This document shows, piece after piece, positions 55,480 through 64,000 of a DNA stretch of 64,000 nt. Positions within the stretch are counted from its first letter, which is position 1. Every line of letters starts with the position of its first letter. Origin of the DNA: Linum tenue (taxonomy: Eukaryota > Streptophyta > Magnoliopsida > Malpighiales > Linaceae); NCBI GenBank assembly GCA_946122785.1, contig CAMGYJ010000002.1, forward strand, positions 14,148,839 through 14,212,838, read 5' to 3'. A model generated the notes under the pieces. It made no database searches. It saw only the letters and a list, made by a program, of their open reading frames with translations, and was not told the DNA's origin. The position numbers and the translations under genes were made by a program.

Positions 55480-55495
55480 TTGGGTTGCCTCCCAA
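55480..55495 (-). other. Conserved hairpin after the unknown ORF (copy B)
   Basis: On the - strand TTGGG-AGGCAA-CCCAA, followed by CAACTCAGTTTGCG, lies 22 nt after the ORF stop. It is the counterpart of 30961-30978 and 39865-39882. Confidence 0.75.
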
Positions 55496-55517
55496 TTAGC
55501 TTGTCTTTTAGATCGTT

Positions 55518-56440
55518 TCACCGAACCATCGTCTTCAAGTTCTCGGTCCAACTTAGAACCTCCTTATAATTGAGGTTATCGTCGGTGAGTCGATGCCTCA
55601 AGTCCCGAGTTTTGGATGTCCCAAATGAAGTAGTCGACCATTGGACTTGGCAAGATTTTAGTCTCCACCCAAGAGACCTCTTCTTCTTTTCTCTACTCTT
55701 CTCCTTTCCCAACACCATGTAACATAATCTTGGTTGACCGTCATTAAATCCACCAAGAGGGATATTTGACCGTGTGGCCTCAGTTTGGCAAAGAGTCCCA
55801 AAGGGGTCCTTTTCTAAGAGAGCGTAAAGGTCAAGTTGAACACCAAATGCACTTGGAACCGCCTTTCCTTTTTCTTTGAAATGTGGCTCCATGTAGGAAT
55901 GAACAAGATCTTCCTCTTTCTCGACGCTCTTTCCTTCTTCCCGAATGTGGTCCATCTCCAAAGAACTTGCTTGCTCAACGATATCTCGGGAGCTCTTCGA
56001 GATGAGTCTGTTTTGCTTCTTCAAGTCTTCTTGGCTAGCCTCTACAACCTCTTTTTTCATCTCGTTTGGTAAGGGAGGATCACTAGCAAGTTTTGCTCAC
56101 GCTTGCTTAACAATCTCACCTAGTCTCTCCGTTTTTCGGAGCATCTCCTATATTGTCCATAGTAAAGAGTAGTCGACATGGTTGGTGGATGAGGATTCCA
56201 CAACGGAGCACGCTTCGGTATCTTGAGTGAAATGCTCCACTAAGAGCTCTAAATGGCTTTTTGATTACGGTTGTGGAAGACTAATTGCATTAAACTGGGA
56301 GGCTTCTTGTAATTCCCAAAGGTAAATTTGTTCTTCTTGGAATGAGGGTGCATAAAAGAATAAGAATTCTTGACTTCCTCCATGTTGATTGTTCCGTGAA
56401 GTTTCGGGGTAGTCATCTTTAGCTAGTGATGAATACCCCC
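55518..56440 (-). pseudogene. Unrecognised transposon ORF (copy B), in gag position
   Basis: The open part is 56060-55518 (180 codons); related text in the same frame continues upstream to about 56440 with three stops. The protein is charged and coiled-coil-like in the middle (KKEVVEASQEDLKKQ, EEGKSVEKEEDL). The C-terminal half shares with copy A at 39274-39819 the features QLDLYALLEKDPF, CQTEAT, GGFNDGQPRL, RSLGWRL and NYKEVLSWT. It follows the PBS by about 200 nt, where gag would start. There is no gag core, zinc knuckle or protease motif that I can see. Function unknown. Confidence 0.7.
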
Positions 56441-56664
56441 ACACTTTGGTGAAGTCAGAGGGTCCATGATTCGAAATGTATAATCAACAAAACTCTAAAG
56501 GAAAGATCAGACAAACAAAACCCACTTTTCGGGGAGAAGAGTGGATGAAAACAAAGCACAAAAAGGGAAAATATATTACGAAATATTGCTACTACTACTA
56601 ATAATAATAAAGGATAAGGACTAAACTAACAACTCAATGATTTTCTACTAGTTACCAAGGTTTT

Positions 56665-56680
56665 CCGGCAACGACGCCAA
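56665..56680 (-). other. Primer-binding site (- strand element)
   Basis: On the - strand TTGGCGTCGTTGCCGG, the Athila-type PBS with one change, lies about 12 nt after an LTR end (GAATGTGATA). Confidence 0.8.
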
Positions 56681-56805
56681 TTTTTTTTATCACATTCATC
56701 CGTGCAGATTATTGTCAATGGTTAGCACATGTCAACAACTACCCCATCCTAGGCCAAGTTTAATCTAAAATGGAGTTGTCATATAGTGGCATAAAACAAC
56801 CTTAA

Positions 56806-57191
56806 TATGAATTGTAAATAACACTAATTTAGATGTTATATGTATCCGATATTTCACGTCCGGCCGAAACGGTAGGATTTGTCAACCATTGATTTGACAT
56901 CCAACAAACAACAGGTTTAAATAAAATCCATCAAGGTTGGGATGACTCAAATCCAACAAAGAAACCAACCCTTCCCTTAAACAATGAGGTTGCCTTTTCT
57001 CATTATTTGGAGGATATAATAAAATTAGGGTTGAGCAATTTCTATTGAAGCAGCTGCTCAGAAATCATGCGATAAACAAGATGCTGATACTCATTGTAGC
57101 TAAATAATTTTCATGATCGATATAAATGGCTACACTTACGCTTTTGCCCTACATTTAGCTTCTACTGATCAATTATAGTCGATTGCATTGA
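56806..57191. other. Spacer, PPR gene 3' side
   Basis: AT-rich without a gene. It includes the probable 3' UTR of the PPR gene, which is read towards it. Confidence 0.6.
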
Positions 57192-58754
57192 CTATGTGAC
57201 CCTCTCAATCTTGTCTCTGCACTTCCTAGCTTCCATCTCATTCCATAGCTTCATCGCCAAACGATCCATTCCACACTGTTGAAGTCCATTGTAAATGTCC
57301 ATTACGATGTCTAAAGTGGGAGTCAAACACCTGTCAAACATCTCTAACAAGACTTTGCCTGCGCCGTCAAAATCCTTGATCTTACAAAAGCCAGCAATCA
57401 ACGTATCAAATGTCTGCTGGTTTGGATGACACCCGCTCCTTACCATAGACCTATATAGCTGAAAAGCACGATCCGGGTTGTCCCTTGCACACTGCCCTGT
57501 AATAAGTGCAGAAAACGTAGAAGAATTTGGCACCAATCTCTCCTTGTCAAGTTCCTTCACTAAATACGCAGCTTTCTTGGTCTTACCCTCTCTGCACAAA
57601 CCCGAAATCATTGCATTGTAAGTCAGTATATCAGGCTTAATGCCAGCTCTCACCATCTCCTGATAAAGCATATCATTCATCTCAGAGTTCCCCAGTTGGC
57701 TGAATCCATTGATCAAAGTGTTGAAAGTCACGATATTAGGAACGACATTGCTGAGCTTCATTTCACTAAATACTCTACTCGCTTCCTGCAGCTTCCCTTC
57801 CTTCGCAAACCCATTGATCAAAGTGTTGAAAGTAACCACGTTTGGCTCCATCCCATTCTTACCCATCGAGGTTCTCAGCTTCATCGCCGAGCTCAGAAGC
57901 CCCTTCCTGCAATACCCTGCAATCAGAACATTGTAAGAGGCGATATTAGGCGCTAATAATCGGCCATTCTCCAAGTCGCTGAAGAGCTCAACTGCCTTCT
58001 CGATCTTTCCACCTTTGCAGAAAGCAGCCATAACCATGTTCAAAGTGTACACATTCGGCGTTATCCTACACCTCCTCATCTCGCCATAGAACCCCAATGC
58101 GATATCCGGTCTGTTTGAACCAAGCAGCGCGCTCAAGTACGCATTGCAGGACTCAACAGTGGGGAAAAACCCATAATCCTTCATTCGAAGAAACAAATCA
58201 GTAGCAAACCTGAACTTCTTCGACCGCGCATAAACGCTGAACAGCGAGTCGAACACTCGGGGTGAAGAATCGCAGACCCTGTACGAGTGGAGCAATACAT
58301 CGAACAGCTTGTCGGCAGAGTGTGCGGATGACCTGATTCCGAGTCCATCCTTCAAGATTGATTCCGCGGACTTGAATTTGCGATTCTTTGTCAAGATGTG
58401 GAGAATGATGGAGTGGGTTTCGACAGTGAGGGAATCCGGGCTGTGGGTTTTAACCCAGTTGAAGAACTCGAGGGAGAGGACGTGGTCTCGCTGGATTTTG
58501 AGGAGGACGTGGGTGATCCGAAAGGGAGTGAAATGGGCGGGTGGTGAAAGCTCGAGCTTTCCCCAGTCGGAGTGGATTATGTGGCTGTGGGCAACGTTGA
58601 CGAAGTCCAGGTCCTGCCCTCTGGCTTCCGGGATCGATCGGTGGGGGATTGGGATTAGATTTATCCGGTTCCCGGCGTAATCGGCGGGAGGTACAGTTGA
58701 AAATCGTCGACGAAGGACGATAGGGATGGATTTGCCGGAGGGAAGTTTCACCAT
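57192..58754 (-). CDS. P-class pentatricopeptide repeat protein, probably mitochondrial
   Basis: An intronless 520-residue frame from ATG 58754-58752. The N-terminus is basic and Ser-rich with RRRFSTV, a classic mitochondrial cleavage context (R-x-F|S), so import into mitochondria is likely. From about residue 160 to 500 it consists of consecutive 35-residue PPR motifs, with clear examples VYTLNMVMAAFCKGGKIEKA, SYNVLIAGYCRKGLLSSAMK, VTFNTLINGFAKEGKLQEAS, LTYNAMISGLCREGKTKKAA and TFDTLIAGFCKIKDFDGAGK. No E, DYW or SMR domain follows, so it is P-class; such proteins bind specific organellar RNAs for stability, splicing or translation. Length and layout resemble Arabidopsis At4g26680, but I cannot confirm orthology. 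No damage is seen. Confidence 0.93.
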   Translation of the reverse strand: MVKLPSGKSIPIVLRRRFSTVPPADYAGNRINLIPIPHRSIPEARGQDLDFVNVAHSHIIHSDWGKLELSPPAHFTPFRITHVLLKIQRDHVLSLEFFNWVKTHSPDSLTVETHSIILHILTKNRKFKSAESILKDGLGIRSSAHSADKLFDVLLHSYRVCDSSPRVFDSLFSVYARSKKFRFATDLFLRMKDYGFFPTVESCNAYLSALLGSNRPDIALGFYGEMRRCRITPNVYTLNMVMAAFCKGGKIEKAVELFSDLENGRLLAPNIASYNVLIAGYCRKGLLSSAMKLRTSMGKNGMEPNVVTFNTLINGFAKEGKLQEASRVFSEMKLSNVVPNIVTFNTLINGFSQLGNSEMNDMLYQEMVRAGIKPDILTYNAMISGLCREGKTKKAAYLVKELDKERLVPNSSTFSALITGQCARDNPDRAFQLYRSMVRSGCHPNQQTFDTLIAGFCKIKDFDGAGKVLLEMFDRCLTPTLDIVMDIYNGLQQCGMDRLAMKLWNEMEARKCRDKIERVT

Positions 58755-59340
58755 TTTGTTTTTCCATGAACCGGATCGAATCGAGTTATGTTCAATTCAA
58801 AGCTTCATCCTTAATCGCATTTGGGCTTTATTGTCCGTAAACAAAATGTAGCCTTCAATAATTTATTTTACTACTTTACGTCTTCACTTCGTTTGGGCTT
58901 GTAAAGGTTTGATCCATATCCACTATTAATAGTCTAATATCTTCTCCGTTTATTTTCGGAGTTGCTATTTATCGTCATCAAAATTTGTTTAAATTTACTC
59001 TAATATCCTTTATTTTTTATTGTCTTTCAAACGCTAAAACCCTAAAACAAACACATACACTACTCCAAATAACAAAATACAAATACAAGGTTCATAAAAA
59101 AAATAACAAAATACAATCCAAGAAATAACACCAAACAAGAAGAAGAGAAAAAACAACCCATACACTAACACTTCACCATGGTTTGAAGAACAATTTCGGA
59201 TTGGAACTTTTTACGGTGGGCTCATACATGAAGACAAGATCCTCATTGACTCTCTTTGTCAAGGGAGGTTGATGAATATGACCCCTCCTCAAGTGACCCA
59301 ATTGCTAGAAGATATGACCCTCTAATGATATGATTGAGAA
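58755..59340. other. Spacer between the PPR gene and retroelement remnant
   Basis: AT-rich; holds the PPR promoter region on its left, without a clear TATA box. The right end, from about 59150, may already be decayed gag of the following element. Confidence 0.5.
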
Positions 59341-61678
59341 TTGACCAGAAGTGGGAAGAGAAGCAATGAAAGAGGAGTAAGAAGTGTGGGAGCAAGTGCT
59401 CCACTTGAAGCAAAACTTGACAAGTTGATCGAGGTAATTCTTGAGGATAAGAAGCAAGGGAAGAGAGAAGTGATGTCTAGTGGCTGGGGTGCAAGTGCGG
59501 ACCAGGAGGAAGCTGAGTGTCACATGGTAAGTGGGGAACCGGCTCAATGCGAGCAGTTGTACTCCATTGCCCCTGGACATGTCGACCAGATGTCGAACCT
59601 GGATGAGTTAGTGACGACCTTTGCTGCCTCCAGCTCGAAGAAGTTTGAAAGAATTGTCAGGTTCATAGGAGAAGGGATAGAGAAATTCTCAACCATAGAG
59701 GCGGGGTTGCAGAGTCACCAAACACTCTTGACAACCCTAACCACAAGTGTGGGGATTATCTCACAAGCAGCTCGCTCCCGAAAGCAAGCCGATGAAATGG
59801 AAGTGGGTGTGGTTACTCTTCGAAGTGGAAGAGAGGCCAGGGAGCTACCCCCAAAGAAGAAAGCGCTCGCCTCAGAGGAGCAACAGTTGGCTGGTAGCCC
59901 TCCCGAGCAATAGGAGGTTACGAGTGCAACAGAAAAGGAGAAGGCCGCTTCAATCCCCCAACCGGAGCAAAGGAAGGAAAAGGAAGCTCCAACTCTTCCC
60001 TATCCTTCTCGACTCTGAAATGACAGTATGGCAGCAGAGTTTGTCCACTTTATGGAGTTGATGAACCAGTTGCACTTAAACATCCTCTTCATGGAGGCCG
60101 TCACCTAGATGCCCAAGTACGCAAAATACTTGAAGGACCACCTTTCCAACAAGATGAAGTTGAAGGGGATAGCTATGTTGAGCTTGAATGAAGAGTGTTC
60201 CGCCATCCTGTAGAACCACCTGCCCACAAAGCGCAAAGATCCAAGGAGTTTCACTATCCCTTGTTTTATTGGCAACATGTGCATAGGAAAATCCTTGGCG
60301 GATCTAGGAGCCAGTATAAATGTGATGCCTTATAAGTTGTTTCAAAAGCTAGACCTAGATGAACCTAGAACTACTAGGATGCATTCAGTTGGCGGATAGG
60401 TCTATTGTACGACCTAAGGGTGTCGTGGAGGACTTGCTCATTAAGGTGGGCCCTCTCATTTATCAAGTCGATTTCTTCATTTTAGACATTGATGAAAATG
60501 TGGATGTCCCACTCATCTTGGGTAGACCTTTCTTAGCTACCGCCAAGGCCTTGATTGATGTGCATGGGGGGGGGGGGGGGGGGGGGGGGAAGTTGGTGCT
60601 TAGGGTAGGGGAGGAAGAAGTTACATTCTCTGTTGATGATAGCAATAAGTTCTCTCACCATCATGATGATTTTGATTATTGCGAAGAGGTCTTTGACTTC
60701 GTGGAGGCACTCACATCCGCGGGTGCCAATACTTTTGACCCTGTTGAAGAGTGTTGTTTGGTAGGGACGAACAACTCGAACTCTTCGGAAGAGGAAAGCC
60801 AACTTCCGCAAGAACAAGAAGTGGAGGCCTTGCTCTAGATGCCAAAAATCCCTACCTCATTGGAGGAACCTCCCGAGTTGGAGCTAAAGCCTCTGCCTCC
60901 ACGTCTCGAGTACGCTTTTCTGAGGGATGATGGGAAACTCCCAGTCATCATCAACTCAAATCTTACACCGGAGCAGAAGGCTGGATTAATTGCGGTCCTA
61001 AAGCGTCACGAGAGGGCGATAGCATGGAAGATCACAGATATCCGAGGGATCAGACCGACCTTTTGCTCGCACAAAATCCACTTGGAGGAGGGTGCCAAAC
61101 CAGTTCGACAACCGCAAAGGCGTGTGAACCCTAACTTGGAGGAAGCAGTGAAGGTAGAAGTGATTAAGCTATTGGATGCTGGGATTATGTACCCCATTTT
61201 GGATAGTCAGTGAGTGAGGCCGTCTCAGTTGGTTCCTAAGAAAGTAGGAATGGCGGTGGTGGCCAATGAGAAGGAAGAGCTTATACCAAAAAGAACAGTG
61301 ACTGGATGGAGGGTATGCTTCGACTATCGAAGGTTGAACGACGCCACTTGGAAAGATCACTTCCCTTTGCCCTTCATTGATCAAATCCTGGAAAGGCTTG
61401 CTGGACATGATTACTACTGCTTCTTAGACGGGATATCAGGATACTTCCAGATCCCAATTACTCCGAAAGATCAAGCTAAGAAAACATTTCCCATGCCCCT
61501 TCAGAACATTCGCTTACAGGCACATCCCGTTTGGATTGTGCAATGCCCCAGCAACATTCCAGAGATGCATGGTAGCCATTTTTGATAAGCTCGTGGGGGG
61601 AGATAATGGAGGTGTTCATGGACGTCTTCTTGGTTTTTGGAGATTCATTTCGTCAATGCCTTGCCAACTGACACGCCA
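59341..61678 (+). pseudogene. Older Athila-type gag-pro-pol remnant, truncated by an LTR
   Basis: The gag C-terminus (TLRSGREA, PEQRKEKEAPTLPYPSRL) is followed by the pre-protease region, protease (KSLADLGASINVMPYKLF), and RT up to the palm (CFDYRRLNDATWKDHFPLPF, CFLDGISGYFQIPI). Stops are at 59911, about 60016, about 60106 and about 60210, then at 60836 and 61211. A two-base loss lies at about 60380, and another shift is near 61490. A 24-nt G run (60566-60589) expands a Gly stretch in the protease without breaking its frame. RT is cut at 61678, a few codons before where the next palm segment should continue, by an LTR in opposite orientation. Confidence 0.88.
60566..60589. repeat. G homopolymer (24 nt)
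   Basis: The longest of eight G/C runs of 12 nt or more in the window. Its length is a multiple of three and codes Gly in the decayed protease. Confidence 0.97.
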
Positions 61679-63079
61679 AAACACAACACCAAACTGCGAC
61701 CAAGTGTAATCGCAGTCCGGGAATGCAGTAACAGGCAAGTTCAATTATCAACCCGGGGTCTAGATCTACTGCTTACTCCGTGATTCTCTATTATCTAGCA
61801 AACTAGTTCGAGTGATTGTTGTTAAAAGCAAAAGCAGCAAGAAAGCAGTAAATTGTTCGGTTTTCAAAGTCAGGAAAGAGTCACTCGGGATTGAGTCCCC
61901 CTAGCCCCTTAGTTAGGTTCAATTGCAATTCCCTGGGTTGATTTACTGTTGATTAGACTGCGGAAGATCCGACAGTAGCTTGGAATATCTTAAGCTGACC
62001 AAGCCCTCTCAGTCTAACTACCCGGCAGATGACTAGTCTTCACCGGGATAGAAAGCTGAGGCTATGAACACAGAACTCCACTACTGGCGTCGAGAACACC
62101 AGTACAAAGCAGTAAACTGGCTAACTCTCGTATAGCCAATCTCCTACTATCGAATGAAGAGGCTCTAACAACCTAATCAGATTCTATCTATCTCAGGTTG
62201 CAGCGGAAATTGAGAACAGCTGATCAGACTCAAATCAATTCGATAAACATGCGTCATTCGATTAAAATCAAACAGTAATATCATCCCAAGTCATTACAAT
62301 CAAATCCCTAACACAAGGAACTAGGGTTCTTCATACCCAAGTGAGAGAAGGGTTCTACTCCATAGAGAGAGAAGAGAAAACAGTAATCGGATTAGTCATA
62401 CTCATAACGATGAGGAAAATATGCTCCGGGACGATGATTTCCACTCCTATGACGATCTCCAAGCTCGATTCGATGAAATCCAGCTCTAAGACAGCTTCTA
62501 GGATGTGTTCTTCATACTTTCTCTCTCTAGGGCTCTGTTTTTGCTCTGAAAACACGATTCTCACTTTTGGCTCGGAATAGGCTCTAAAACCAGGATTTCC
62601 CGACCCGCACGGCCAGGGTGCACGGCCGTGCAGATCACCACTTTGGCCGTGCGGCTCAAAACGCGGCGTATGGTTTAGTTCTTAGGCTTCTCACACGGCC
62701 AGGGTGCACGGCCGTGCAGGGATCCCGTCCAGCCCGTGCTCGGCCTCGGCAAAAACCACACGGCCAGGGTTGCACTTTGCACGGCCGTGTCACAATCATG
62801 GGTTGCCCGTGCGTGCTTTCGCATAATCCCGCATGGCCATCTTGCTCACTTGCACGGCCGTGCGACTCCCTGGTCTGCCCGTGCAGCTTCCTTGAAACCT
62901 CGCCATTCGTCCGATCTTCGTCCAATCGACCCCAGACTCGCTCCTAAGCCTTCATTTACGTACTAGGACCTGAAATATCACAAACAAGCACAACCTAGCG
63001 TGAAATTGGCCTAAAACACGAGAATAACACCTCAACGGTGTAAGAACGGGGGTAAAACATGTGTAATGACGGTCTATCA
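61679..63079 (-). repeat. LTR of a further Athila-type element (- strand)
   Basis: On the - strand it begins TGATAGACCGTCATTACACA at 63079 and ends GGCGTGTCA at 61679, 1401 bp, close to the 1365 bp of the LTR at 20851. It shares the U3 core (TTCTCGTGTTTTAGGCCAAT) with that LTR, but its dyad array (62600-62900) is built of GCACGGCCGTGC instead. It is preceded on its own strand by TTAAGTGTGGGGGAGTT, so this is the 3' LTR of an element whose body lies to the right. It interrupts the RT of the remnant at 59341-61678. Confidence 0.88.
62600..62900. promoter_or_regulatory. GCACGGCCGTGC dyad array in LTR U3
   Basis: Three copies of a CACGGCCAGGGTGCACGGCC-type unit (about 62610, 62695, 62760) and more GCACGGCCGTGC or CCGTGC half-sites up to about 62885 are spaced 60-90 nt. 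It occupies the same relative place in U3 as the ACCCGACCGGGT array of the LTR at 20851. Confidence 0.65.
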
Positions 63080-64000
63080 AACTCCCCCACACTTAACCGT
63101 TTGCTTGTCCCCAAGCAAACCAAGTCAGGACACCGGTAAGCTTACATATTTCAATCAACCACATTGGGGACAAGTCATAAAGGCACAGAACACGTGAATC
63201 GCACTGGTTTTCAAACATCAATACATGAACAACCTCAATAACAACCTGGACAACCACCACAAAGGACATTCGAGTGCAGCAAATCGAGTAAAGGAGGAAC
63301 TACTTACTCAAAACAGTCAACTCATGCATCCAACTCAAGACATCAGAATAGAGACCGAGCAATGTAGGTCCTCACCGGGGTACAAGAGCATATAGAAAAT
63401 GAAAATGAATCACTCACTCTCGACCAGTGGGGTCAGGACAATTTGATGCGAAAGATGCGCATGCTATTTCTCTCAATCCCTATCATCTCTTCACCATGAT
63501 GGCATCCTCTAAATGCTAGAGTTCACATATGGGGTGTCACCACTAACTAATCAGGAGGTCTTAGACACAGGTTCAAATGACTGGCTAGGGTCTTGGACAT
63601 GGGGAAAAAGACTTTTAGGTGGTGGAAGTATTCATAGCAAAAGGTTTCCACATTTTCCAAACACACAATCACAGTCAACAAACCGGTATTTTCTTTCTGC
63701 TATTCTGCATTACTCAATATCTCAAGAGCACAAGAGCGAAGGAGGCATAAACATCAGCATTTCCAAGCCAGACTGCTAAGAAACACTACTTAATGGGCAT
63801 TATTCAGATTTTGGTAGTGGCTCTCGCTTTCAATTTTTCTTTGTTTTCTTTCATTTTCTTTTCATTTCTTAAGAGAGCCACCACTTCTGCATAAATTCAA
63901 ACACCTGCCCAATTTTTAAGCACTACCTCCAACACTCACATAGACTTAGCAGAACACAGAGAAATGTAAAAATCACTCTGTGGAACCTTCTAAAAGATGC
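63080..64000 (-). mobile_element. 3' internal region of the - strand Athila-type element (runs off the window)
   Basis: Begins, on its own strand's 3' side, with the polypurine tract (AACTCCCCCACACTTAACCG on the + strand, 63080-63100) and continues as non-coding DNA with CT-rich and A-rich words like those before the LTR at 36902. No coding text is seen to the window edge. Confidence 0.75.

Larger units (their letters stand above)
50297..56805 (-). mobile_element. Non-autonomous Athila-related element (- strand) with nested inserts
   Basis: Matching terminal pieces at 50297-50397 and 56693-56800 (TCACATTCATCCGTGCAGAT and on for about 100 bp) represent LTR ends. A PBS at 56665-56680 follows the right-hand one. 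Reading on the - strand, the order is PBS, unrecognised ORF, hairpin, dyads with TATA-like box, purine run (53346-53358), decayed ATHILA-like ORF, LTR end. No protease, RT or integrase is present. Inserts are 53503-54757 (poly(A) retro-insertion), 51266-52550 and about 50648-51115 (hAT-like). The LTR extents are unclear because of the inserts and decay. Confidence 0.7.

Overview
The window reads as nuclear DNA of a flowering plant, most likely a eudicot. It is AT-rich with long gene-free stretches, has one intron-split housekeeping gene and one intronless pentatricopeptide-repeat gene, and is dominated by nested plant transposable elements. I cannot name the species. Only two host genes are convincing: an exosome subunit gene (RRP42, + strand, coding exons 47611-49811) and a mitochondrial-type PPR gene (- strand, 57192-58754).

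Layout. 1-11.7 kb: gene-poor DNA with three hAT-like non-autonomous elements (4834-6022, 9109-9747, 10372-11582), a probable MULE-like element and a long GA microsatellite. 11.8-16.0 kb: a nearly intact L1-type LINE with a perfect 16-bp target-site duplication (TSD). 16.2-17.4 kb: a tRNA-related SINE-like piece and a MULE-type MITE with a perfect 9-bp TSD. 18.9-38.6 kb: a nest of insertions. An old Ty3/gypsy element (18.9-20.85 and 38.27-38.6 kb) is split by an Athila-type Ty3/gypsy element (20851-38269). That element carries a gag-only LTR element (23849-26959), whose 5' LTR carries a hAT-like MITE (24229-24669). A 2.1-kb long-inverted-repeat element (31043-33142) sits between its pol and third ORF. 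38.6-43.4 kb: fragments of further Athila-related elements with two nested MITEs. 44.2-46.2 kb: composite MITE and tandem repeats. 46.4-49.9 kb: RRP42, with a MITE in intron 5. 50.3-56.8 kb: a - strand Athila-related non-autonomous element carrying two hAT-like inserts and a poly(A)-tailed chimeric insertion that begins like clathrin heavy chain. 57.2-58.8 kb: the PPR gene. 59.3-61.7 kb: an older decayed Athila-type gag-pro-pol, cut by the LTR (61679-63079) of a further - strand element that runs off the window.

The most interesting material lies in the Athila-type elements. (1) A short hairpin with compensatory base changes lies just after the ORF stop in three diverged elements. (2) U3 regions of related LTRs share a conserved core but carry different arrays of CG-rich dyads. 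The same kind of array recurs inside two elements, in front of a TATA-like box ahead of the third ORF, which suggests an internal promoter. (3) Two diverged elements encode the same unrecognised protein; in the better-preserved copy it stands where gag-pol would be, while the hairpin, internal promoter and a decayed third ORF are kept. (4) A polypurine motif is repeated three times inside one element. All the transposon protein genes are broken, and they are described here only as remnants.
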